From Pseudomonas palmensis (lineage in GTDB: Bacteria > Pseudomonadota > Gammaproteobacteria > Pseudomonadales > Pseudomonadaceae), in assembly GCF_017848315.1 (NCBI RefSeq), contig NZ_JAFKEC010000039.1, positions 1 through 49,140 of the forward strand: DNA of 49,140 nucleotides, read 5' to 3'. A model generated the notes under the pieces. The model did no database searches. It worked only from the letters and a program-made list of their open reading frames with translations, and was not told where the DNA came from. Position numbers and translations under genes: made by a program. Each line of letters starts with the position of its first letter. The first letter of the stretch is position 1. Below are positions 43,149 to 49,140 of this stretch, piece by piece.

Positions 43149-43646
43149 ATGTCCTCCCACGACTCTGTGCACAGGCTCTATCAGCAACACCACAGCTGGC
43201 TGAACACCTGGCTGCGCTGCCGCCTGGGCAATGCGGCCGATGCCGCGGACCTGGCCCAGGACACCTTCGTGCGCCTGCTGCAGCGGCGCGAACAACTGGA
43301 GCTGAATGCACCACGCGCATTCCTGCGTACCATCGCACGGGGGCTGGTGATCGATCACTGGCGCCGCGAAGAGCTGCAGCGTGCCTACCTCGAAGCCCTG
43401 GCGCAGCTGCCCGAGGCCGAGGTGCCATCAGCGGAAACCCGCGAGCTGCTGCTGGAACTGCTGGAACGCATTGCGTGCCTGCTCGACGGCCTCAGGCCCA
43501 AGGTGCGCACCGCGTTCCTGCTGGCCCAGTGCGAAGGGTTGAGCCACAAGCAGATCGCCGAGCAGATGGGTATCTCGCTGCGCTCGGTGGAGCGGTATGT
43601 GGCCGACGCCCTCTATCACTGCTACCTGCTGCGCTATGAACCCTAG
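43149..43646 (+). CDS. FecI-type ECF sigma factor
   Basis: This 165-aa iron-type ECF sigma factor has region 2 with LYQQHHSWLNTWLRCRLGNAADAADLAQDTFVRLL (about 7-41), an RTIARGLVIDHWRR segment (about 61-74), and region 4 with LLDGLRPKVRTAFLLAQCEGLSHKQIAEQMGISLRSVERYVADAL (about 113-157). It would transcribe the receptor gene downstream when the anti-sigma factor relays ligand binding. ATG 43149 is used; TTG 43134 is the alternative and neither has a strong ribosome site. The fecR-type gene overlaps its end by 11 bp. A Fur-box candidate lies 27 bp upstream. Confidence 0.93.
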   Translation: MSSHDSVHRLYQQHHSWLNTWLRCRLGNAADAADLAQDTFVRLLQRREQLELNAPRAFLRTIARGLVIDHWRREELQRAYLEALAQLPEAEVPSAETRELLLELLERIACLLDGLRPKVRTAFLLAQCEGLSHKQIAEQMGISLRSVERYVADALYHCYLLRYEP

Positions 43647-44604
43647 CCCGCGCGTGGTCAAGCAGGCCATTCACTGGATGCTGCGGGTGCGCGAGAACGG
43701 CGCCAGCCCGCAGTTGCAGGCCCAGTGCGAGCAGTGGCGCAGCGCCAGCCACGAGCACGAACTGGCCTGGCAACGGGTGCACAGCCTGCAGCAGGAAATG
43801 AACCTGCGTGCGGTGCCGGGCGCCGGTGTCGTCGCCCTGCAGACCCTGGAGAACAGCCAGCAGCGGCTGCACCGGCGCCAGGCCATGAAGCTGCTGGGCG
43901 GCGTGGTGATGCTTGGCTCAGCGGCCTGGGTCAGCAAGGACATTGGCCTGCTCGACCCGTGGACCTCGGATTTCGCCACGGCCACCGGCGAGCGGCGCAG
44001 CATCCGCCTGCCCGATGGCAGCCTGCTCGATCTCAATACCCATACCGCCGCGGACCTGGCCTTCGACAGCCGCCAGCGCCTGGTGCGCCTCAAGCACGGG
44101 GAGTTGATGCTGACCTGCGCCGAACACCCGCTCGGCCCGGCTGGGCGGCCGTTGCTGGTGCAGAGCCGCGATGCGCTGCTCGAAGGCTTCGATGGGCGCT
44201 TCGTGGTGCGTCAGGAGCGCGACTGCACCCGCGTCACGGTCAGCCAGGGCAAGGTGGCGATCCATCACCCCGGCCCCGCCGGGCTGCAATGGGTGGCTGC
44301 TGGCGAAGCCTTTCTGGTGAATGCCCAGGGCGCCACGCCCGTGGCGCAGCAGAACATGGACCCCGGTGCCTGGGCCGATGGCCTGATCGTCACGCGCAAC
44401 ATGCGCCTGGGGGACTTCATCGACGAGGTGGCGCGCTACCGCCACGGCTACCTGAGCTGCTCCGACGATATCGCCAACCTGCGCCTGTCCGGGGTGTTCC
44501 GCCTGGAAGACACCGACAAGCTGCTGCACCTGCTGCCGCAGACCCTGCCGGTGCATGTCAGCTATCGCACGCGCTGGTGGGTACGCCTGGAACGCCAGGC
44601 GTGA
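43636..44604 (+). CDS. FecR-type anti-sigma/sigma regulator
   Basis: This 322-aa inner-membrane regulator has a cytoplasmic DUF4880-like N-terminus (about 5-50; AIHWMLRVRENGAS, EHELAWQRV), a single membrane segment (about 85-102; AMKLLGGVVMLGSAAWV), and a periplasmic FecR domain (about 115-215; ERRSIRLPDGSLLDLNTHT) followed by a C-terminal receptor-contact domain (about 255-322). It transfers the signal from the receptor's STN domain to the sigma factor. Its ATG at 43636 overlaps the sigma gene by 11 bp. The 44605-44696 gap before the receptor gene should hold a FecI-type promoter; a CGTCC at 44637-44641 is a weak -10 candidate. Confidence 0.92.
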   Translation: MNPSPRVVKQAIHWMLRVRENGASPQLQAQCEQWRSASHEHELAWQRVHSLQQEMNLRAVPGAGVVALQTLENSQQRLHRRQAMKLLGGVVMLGSAAWVSKDIGLLDPWTSDFATATGERRSIRLPDGSLLDLNTHTAADLAFDSRQRLVRLKHGELMLTCAEHPLGPAGRPLLVQSRDALLEGFDGRFVVRQERDCTRVTVSQGKVAIHHPGPAGLQWVAAGEAFLVNAQGATPVAQQNMDPGAWADGLIVTRNMRLGDFIDEVARYRHGYLSCSDDIANLRLSGVFRLEDTDKLLHLLPQTLPVHVSYRTRWWVRLERQA

Positions 44605-44696
44605 TGCGCTGATTTTTTTGGCGGGTTTTGTCGGCACGTCCGGCTAGGACAGTAAGCGACTCCCTTCTGCCCTTACCGACCCTACGGATGCTCTTC

Positions 44697-47201
44697 ATGC
44701 GCGATACCCTGGCCCAGCCGCGGCTCACTGACAGTAATGAGTTTCAACCTCTCTTAGATTCACGCCTGGGCAAGGCGGTGCGCGCCGCACTGTTCGGTAC
44801 CGCGCTGGGCCTGGCCAGCGTGCCGATGGTAGTGATGGCCGAACCTGCGGGCAGCGCCAGCCAGCAGTACAACATCCCCGCCGGCTCGCTGGACGAGGTG
44901 CTGAACCAGTTCGCACGCCAGGCCGGCATCACGCTGTCGAGCACCCCGCAGATGACCCAGGGCGCGCAGTCGCCCGGCCTGCAGGGCAGCTACGCCACCG
45001 ACCAGGCGCTGCGCCAGTTGCTCAATGGCACGGGGCTGGAGGCGGTGAGCCAGGATGGCACCAGTTATGTGCTGCATGCGGCCCCGCAGGACGCCGCACT
45101 GGCATTGCCTACCACCGACGTGCGTGGCTTTGCCCTGGGCAACGCGCTGGGCAGCATGGAGGGCTACAACGCCACCCACAGCCAGATCGCGACCAAGACC
45201 AGTACCGCGCTGCTGGAGACGTCGCAGTCGGTGTCTGTGGTAACCCGCCAGCAGATGGACGACCAGGGCGCGCAGACGGTCTCGCAGACCATGCGCTACA
45301 CCCCGGGCGTGCTGACCAACCCGTATGGCGCGACCCACCGCTATGACTATGTGGCCATGCGCGGCTTCAACGATGGCTCGGTGGACAACATCTACATCGA
45401 CGGCCTGAAGTCGATGGGTGACAGCGGCACCTTCAGCACCATGCAGATCGACCCGTACTTCCTCGAGCGCGTGGATATTCTCAAAGGTCCGTCGTCGGTG
45501 CTGTATGGCCGCAGTTCGCCAGGTGGCCTGGTGGCACTGACCACCAAGAAGCCACTGTACGAGACCTTCCGCCAGGTGCAGGCTACCGTCGGCACCCAGG
45601 GCCAGCGTGGGGTGGGCTTCGACTTCAGCGGCCCGCTGGACGACGACAAGCGTATCGCCTACCGCCTGACCGGCCTGACGCATCAGTCCGACACCCAGTT
45701 CGATCACAACGAAGAAAAGCGCTATGCGCTGGCGCCGACCCTGAGCATCGACTTCACCGAGGACACCTCGCTGACCTTGCAGGCCTACCTGCAGAACGAT
45801 CCGGAAGGCGGCTACCACGCCGGCGTGCCCGCCGATGGCGCGCTGCACAAACGCAACGGCCAGCGTATCTCGGAACACTTCTTCGAGGGCGAGCCGGGCA
45901 TCGACAGCTACGAGCGCAATCAGCAATCGTTCGGCTACCAGTTCGAGCATCGCTTCAACGACGTGTTCACCGCACGCCAGAACTTCCGCTACCTGGACTC
46001 GACGGTGAAGATGGACCAGGTGTACGCCTGGGGCTACGAGTCGCCCACCAGCAACAAGCTGAACCGCTACTACACCGGTGCCGACGAGAAACTGCACTCC
46101 TACATCATCGACAACATGCTGCAGGCCGAGTACTTCACCGGCGCGGCCAAGCACACCACGCTGGTGGGCCTGGACTACCAGCGACGCAAGACCGTGGTGG
46201 ACTGGAGCAGCGGCGGCCTGGCGTCGATCGATGCGTTCAACCCGCAGTACGGCAATTCGCAGATCACCTATTACGCACCGACCAGCTACACCCGGCGCCT
46301 GCAGCAGACCGGCATCTACGCCCAGGACCTGATCGAGCTGGACAAGTGGCGCTTCTCGCTGGGGCTGCGGCAGGACTGGGTGAAGACCTCGGATGAGAAT
46401 CGTATCGCCGAGCCTACCCGCCCACTGGGCACCAAGATCAGCGATGACCGCACCAAGCTCACCGGCCGCGCGGGCGTGCTGTACCTGTTCGACAACGGTA
46501 TTGCGCCTTACCTGAGCTATTCGGAGTCGTTTAACCCCAACTCCTACGCCGATGCCGCCGGCAACCCGCTGGCACCGACCGAAGGCACCCAGTGGGAGGC
46601 CGGTATCAAGTACCAGCCGCCGGGCACCGACAACCTGTTCACCGCCTCGGTGTTCCGCATCGAGCAGGAGAACCTGGCCACCAAACAGCCGCAGGACGAC
46701 TTCTACTACCCGGTCGGGCAGGTACGCTCCCAGGGTCTGGAGCTGGAAGCGCACATGCAGTTGAGCGAGAACCTCAAGGTGCTGGGCAGCTACACCTTCA
46801 CCGACATCGAGTACAGCAAGACGATGCCGAGCACCCTGGCTGGCAGCACACTCGACAACAAGGGCAACTCGCCAACCCAGGCGCCAAAGCACATGGCCTC
46901 GCTGTGGGCGGACTACAACTTCCGCCAGGGGGTGCTGGACGGTGTGCGCGTAGGCGGTGGCGTGCGTTACGTGGGCTACAGCTGGGTGGATGCGGAAAAC
47001 ACCATGAAGGTACCGTCGTACACCCTGTTCGATGCGTCGGTGGGCTACGACCTGGGCAAGGTCGGGCTCAAGGGCGTGGATGTGCGGCTCAATGCCAACA
47101 ACCTCACCAACGAGAGCTACATCGCCTCGTGCGCGAGCCTGAACTACTGCTACATGGGTGAAGAGCGCAATGTCAGCGCCACGGTCAGCTATCAGTTCTG
47201 A
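44697..47201 (+). CDS. TonB-dependent siderophore receptor with STN signalling domain (FoxA/FhuA-like)
   Basis: This 834-aa transducing receptor has a signal sequence ending VVMAEP (about residue 46). An STN domain follows (about 52-125; QQYNIPAGSLDEVLNQFARQ), then a TonB-box region, a plug (about 165-280; SVSVVTRQQMDDQGAQTV, VDILKGPSSVLYGRSSPGG) and a 22-strand barrel ending in Phe (ATVSYQF). A C-terminal Cys pair (CASLNYCYMGEE) is typical of hydroxamate receptors such as FhuA and FoxA. The STN domain and adjacent fecI/fecR-type genes show cell-surface signalling. The ligand is probably ferrioxamine or another hydroxamate, inferred from family and locus order. ATG 44697 (GGAT upstream) is chosen; ATG 44688 is equally possible. 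Confidence 0.92.
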   Translation: MRDTLAQPRLTDSNEFQPLLDSRLGKAVRAALFGTALGLASVPMVVMAEPAGSASQQYNIPAGSLDEVLNQFARQAGITLSSTPQMTQGAQSPGLQGSYATDQALRQLLNGTGLEAVSQDGTSYVLHAAPQDAALALPTTDVRGFALGNALGSMEGYNATHSQIATKTSTALLETSQSVSVVTRQQMDDQGAQTVSQTMRYTPGVLTNPYGATHRYDYVAMRGFNDGSVDNIYIDGLKSMGDSGTFSTMQIDPYFLERVDILKGPSSVLYGRSSPGGLVALTTKKPLYETFRQVQATVGTQGQRGVGFDFSGPLDDDKRIAYRLTGLTHQSDTQFDHNEEKRYALAPTLSIDFTEDTSLTLQAYLQNDPEGGYHAGVPADGALHKRNGQRISEHFFEGEPGIDSYERNQQSFGYQFEHRFNDVFTARQNFRYLDSTVKMDQVYAWGYESPTSNKLNRYYTGADEKLHSYIIDNMLQAEYFTGAAKHTTLVGLDYQRRKTVVDWSSGGLASIDAFNPQYGNSQITYYAPTSYTRRLQQTGIYAQDLIELDKWRFSLGLRQDWVKTSDENRIAEPTRPLGTKISDDRTKLTGRAGVLYLFDNGIAPYLSYSESFNPNSYADAAGNPLAPTEGTQWEAGIKYQPPGTDNLFTASVFRIEQENLATKQPQDDFYYPVGQVRSQGLELEAHMQLSENLKVLGSYTFTDIEYSKTMPSTLAGSTLDNKGNSPTQAPKHMASLWADYNFRQGVLDGVRVGGGVRYVGYSWVDAENTMKVPSYTLFDASVGYDLGKVGLKGVDVRLNANNLTNESYIASCASLNYCYMGEERNVSATVSYQF

Positions 47202-47219
47202 CCACACCCCCGTGAGCCG

Positions 47220-47253
47220 CAAAGCCAGTGCCTGATTCCAGGCGCTGGCTTTG
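47220..47253 (+). terminator. Strong hairpin between receptor and PepSY genes
   Basis: Arms of 15 bp (47220-47234 and 47239-47253) pair with a single mismatch around the loop ATTC, 18 bp after the receptor stop and 34 bp before the PepSY start. Only a short TTTG follows, so it is likely a partial terminator or an RNA-stability element setting the receptor:PepSY ratio. Confidence 0.65.
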
Positions 47254-47287
47254 TCGCATCTGGCGACCTGATCTGGAATCCCTTTAT

Positions 47288-48466
47288 ATGCGCCACCTCT
47301 ACGTATTGCTGCACCGCTATATCGGCCTGGCCACCGCGCTGTTCCTTGCCCTGGCAGGGCTCACCGGGAGCGTGCTGGCGTTCAACCACGAGATCGACGA
47401 ATGGCTGAACCCTTCGTTCTATGAAGCCCCGGCGCAAGGCCCCCGCCAGGACCCCGGCAACCTGGTGGACAAGGTGCAGGCCGAACACCCGCGCCTGCAG
47501 GTGTGGTACATGGAATACCCCGACGAGCCCGGCCATTCGGCGTTGCTGGCGATGGTGCCGCGCAACGACCCGGCCACCGACAAGCCGTATGCCGAGAAGA
47601 ACACGGTGTTCTACCTCGACCCGGTCAGCGGCCAGACGTTGGGCCAGCGCTACTGGGGCGAGTGCTGTTTCTCGCGGGAGAACTTCATGCCGTTCGTCCT
47701 CGAGCTGCACTACAACCTGACCCTGCCGGGCAACTGGGGGCTGTGGCTGATGGGCGTGGTGGCGATCCTGTGGGTGCTCGACTGCTTCATCGCCCTGCTG
47801 CTGACCCTGCCCCGTGGTCGTCCGTTCTGGCGCAAATGGAGCACGGCCTGGAAGATCAAGGGCGGGCATGCGTATCGACTGAACATGGATATCCACAGGG
47901 CTGGGGGCTTGTGGCTGTGGCTGCTGCTGTTGCCGGTGGCCGTCAGCAGTGTGGCGATGAACCTGCCCAGCCAGGTGTTCAAGCCGGCGGTGTCGCTGTT
48001 CTCGCCGGTGGAACCAAGCGTCTATGAGGCCCGTGGCAGGCTGCCCAGAGAAGAACTGGGGCAGACCCAGCTGACATGGCATCAAGCCCATCAGCTGGCG
48101 CAGCAGGAGGGCCAGCGGCTGGGGCTGACGGCGCCGATCGGCGAGTTGTACTACAGCTTCGAGTACAACTTCTATGGCGCCGGTTTCGGACAGCACGACA
48201 CCGATGCCCAGGGCAAGTCGTGGTTGTTCTTCCATGGCACCGACGGGCGCCTGCTGGGGCAGGAGATCGCTGGCCAGGGCACCCTGGGGGAACGCTTCTA
48301 CCGGCTGCAACTACCCATACATGGCGGCAGGATCCTCGGCACTACAGGCCAGGTGATGATCGCGGTGCTGGGGGTAGTGATTGCGGTGCTGTCGGTGACA
48401 GGGGTGTATATCTGGTGGCGCAAGTTGCTGGCGCGGCGCAGTAGCCGGGCTCGGCGCACTGCATAG
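47288..48466 (+). CDS. PepSY-domain inner-membrane protein (FoxB/PiuB-like reductase)
   Basis: This 392-aa PepSY-TM protein has four membrane segments (about 10-31, 150-173, 205-225 and 355-378) and a periplasmic PepSY region between. Histidines H9, H34, H141 and H203 lie at or next to membrane segments, in positions suited to bind haem. FoxB of P. aeruginosa, encoded beside foxA, is described as an inner-membrane haem-containing reductase that helps free iron from hydroxamate siderophores. The same gene order here supports that role. ATG 47288 gives the standard MRHLYVLLHRYIGL start; the frame is open back to 47228 across the hairpin. Confidence 0.9.
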   Translation: MRHLYVLLHRYIGLATALFLALAGLTGSVLAFNHEIDEWLNPSFYEAPAQGPRQDPGNLVDKVQAEHPRLQVWYMEYPDEPGHSALLAMVPRNDPATDKPYAEKNTVFYLDPVSGQTLGQRYWGECCFSRENFMPFVLELHYNLTLPGNWGLWLMGVVAILWVLDCFIALLLTLPRGRPFWRKWSTAWKIKGGHAYRLNMDIHRAGGLWLWLLLLPVAVSSVAMNLPSQVFKPAVSLFSPVEPSVYEARGRLPREELGQTQLTWHQAHQLAQQEGQRLGLTAPIGELYYSFEYNFYGAGFGQHDTDAQGKSWLFFHGTDGRLLGQEIAGQGTLGERFYRLQLPIHGGRILGTTGQVMIAVLGVVIAVLSVTGVYIWWRKLLARRSSRARRTA

Positions 48467-48476
48467 ACTGAAGGTC

Positions 48477-48506
48477 GGCTCCTGCAGCCCATTGTGTGCA
48501 GGGGCC
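48477..48506. repeat. REP-like hairpin after the PepSY gene
   Basis: GGCTCCTGCA and TGCAGGGGCC pair (one G-T) around 10 nt, followed by GGCCGGCC-like sequence. It lies between the PepSY stop and the convergent rRNA operon and may end the iron operon transcript. The remainder of 48467-48566 is featureless. Confidence 0.5.
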
Positions 48507-48566
48507 GGCCTGGCCGGTGCAGAGGGTGGCAGGAACAACCCGCTACCCTAGCCCCTGAAAAGACAA

Positions 48567-48595
48567 AACCCCTGTCTGCAACGCAGACAGGGGTT
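48567..48595 (-). terminator. rRNA operon terminator
   Basis: Perfect 13-bp stem (AACCCCTGTCTGC / GCAGACAGGGGTT) with a 3-nt loop. On the minus strand it runs into TTTTGTCTTTTC, just beyond the distal 5S gene. Confidence 0.93.
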
Positions 48596-48607
48596 CTGGA
48601 ATTGAAT

Positions 48608-48722
48608 CTTGACGATGACCTACTCTCACATGGGGAAACCCCACACTACCATCGGCGATGCATCGTTTCACTGCTGAGTTCGGGATGGGATCAGGTGGTT
48701 CCAATGCTCTATGGTCGTCAAG
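48608..48722 (-). rRNA. rrf: 5S ribosomal RNA (distal copy)
   Basis: The minus strand reads as a complete Pseudomonas 5S rRNA of about 115 nt, from TTGACGACCATAGAGC through CCGAACTCAGCAGTGAAACG to the GTCATCGTCAAG end. The ends pair into the terminal stem. It differs from the proximal copy at one base (CAGCAG versus CAGTAG). Confidence 0.95.
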
Positions 48723-48791
48723 AAATTCTGTGTGCTGGCCCGTACATTGCGACGTGCCGGCGAATTCTTGATGCTTCTACTCTAAAGACAA

Positions 48792-48821
48792 AACCCCTAC
48801 CTGCAGATGCAGATAGGGGTT
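48792..48821 (-). terminator. Terminator-like hairpin between the two 5S genes
   Basis: 13-bp stem with one mismatch (AACCCCTACCTGC / GCAGATAGGGGTT) followed on the minus strand by TTTTGTCTTTAG. It is a copy of the terminator at 48567-48595 and lies directly after the proximal 5S gene. Confidence 0.85.
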
Positions 48822-48833
48822 TCGGAATTTAAT

Positions 48834-48948
48834 CTTGACGATGACCTACTCTCACATGGGGAAACCCCACACTACCATCGGCGATGCATCGTTTCACTAC
48901 TGAGTTCGGGATGGGATCAGGTGGTTCCAATGCTCTATGGTCGTCAAG
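48834..48948 (-). rRNA. rrf: 5S ribosomal RNA (proximal copy)
   Basis: A second complete 5S gene, offset 226 bp from the distal copy and identical except for one base. It lies between the 23S gene and the first terminator hairpin. The two 5S genes with their flanks form a tandem duplication. Confidence 0.95.
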
Positions 48949-49088
48949 AAATTCTGTTGCCAGAAGGTCTTGTTCAGACACTCCAGCGAATCGGGTATGT
49001 GATGTTCGTGAGGTACAAATCTTCGGCTTACTGTGTCTTCACAACACCGCAATCTGGTCGTTCGACGCAAATTGCTTGGGTGTTATAT

Positions 49089-49140
49089 GGTCAAGCCTCA
49101 CGGGCAATTAGTATTGGTTAGCTCAACGCCTCACAGCGCT
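49089..49140 (-). rRNA. rrl: 23S ribosomal RNA, 3' end (partial)
   Basis: The minus strand reads GAGGCGTTGAGCTAACC, then ACTAATTGCCCGTGAGGCTTGACC, the conserved 3' end of Pseudomonas 23S rRNA. The gene continues beyond the window. The 49088-48949 spacer to the 5S gene holds only the usual processing-stem sequence and no gene. Confidence 0.95.

Noticed and set aside
44605..44696. A FecI-type promoter before the siderophore receptor
   Set aside because: Only a short CGTCC was seen and no convincing -35 at the right distance, so it is not listed as a feature.
48494..49121. Open frames of 112, 104 and 75 codons at the right end
   Set aside because: They lie over the antisense of the 5S and 23S rRNA genes; the repeated peptide simply reflects the duplicated 5S.
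1..49140. CRISPR arrays, insertion sequences, integrases, prophage genes
   Set aside because: None were found on reading both strands; the repeats are REP-type palindromes, protein repeats or the duplicated 5S.

Overview
The window looks like chromosome of a fluorescent Pseudomonas of the P. putida type. The grounds are high GC, a lapG-lapD pair, Pseudomonas-type 5S/23S rRNA, P. putida-style REP palindromes, a gabD-gabT pair, a small Pseudomonas-specific protein beside a TauD-type dioxygenase, and a FecI/FecR/siderophore-receptor/PepSY locus in the order I remember from P. putida KT2440. That synteny is from memory and was not checked.

Layout. 0.1-5.8 kb: a PAS-GGDEF-EAL protein, a divergent membrane fatty-acid desaturase (desA), a PAS-GGDEF diguanylate cyclase, and an HDOD protein whose receiver domain lacks the phospho-acceptor aspartate. 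5.9-8.8 kb: gabD and gabT (GABA shunt), separated by an apparent intrinsic terminator. 9.08 kb: tRNA-Arg(CCG). 9.2-22.9 kb: a contact-dependent growth inhibition locus transcribed leftwards as cdiB (Omp85-type transporter), cdiC (HlyC-like lysine acyltransferase), cdiA (about 3026 aa), cdiI, then an unrecognised gene 4 bp further on. The CdiA C-terminus resembles the Ntox15 HxxD nuclease, and its partner resembles the GAD-like/DUF1851 immunity proteins of the type VI Tde/Tdi DNase pairs. 23.2-27.5 kb: a YncD/PqqU-like TonB-dependent receptor, a MocR-type regulator and a divergent LysE/RhtB exporter sharing a palindromic operator candidate. 27.6-29.0 kb: a CBS protein, a two-TM hypothetical and a DUF2789 protein.

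29.2-34.3 kb: a five-gene efflux operon (marR, FUSC/AaeB-like, DUF1656/AaeX-like, HlyD/AaeA-like, NodT-like outer-membrane factor) in which every junction is a 4-bp overlap and a perfect palindrome sits at the marR start. 34.4-39.0 kb: a Sel1-repeat protein and a TauD-like dioxygenase/SBP/ATPase/permease operon behind an AT-rich leader. 39.1-42.2 kb: a small conserved protein, then the lapG-lapD biofilm switch without the lapABC genes that I remember lying beside it in other pseudomonads. 42.3-48.5 kb: a VanR/FadR-type GntR regulator with a perfect operator palindrome, then a Fur-box-preceded iron operon (FecI-type sigma factor, FecR-type anti-sigma factor, FoxA-like receptor with an STN signalling domain, FoxB-like PepSY reductase). 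48.6-49.1 kb: the 3' end of a leftward rRNA operon, with two tandem 5S genes each followed by a terminator hairpin, then the 3' end of 23S.

Three themes stand out. The first is c-di-GMP control (three GGDEF/EAL-type proteins, one of them LapD). The second is interbacterial competition (the cdiBCAI locus). The third is envelope import and export (two TonB receptors, an efflux operon, an ABC importer). The strongest candidate for an under-described system is the CDI locus, which joins a lysine acyltransferase, a T6SS-type DNase toxin with its immunity family, and an extra unknown downstream gene.
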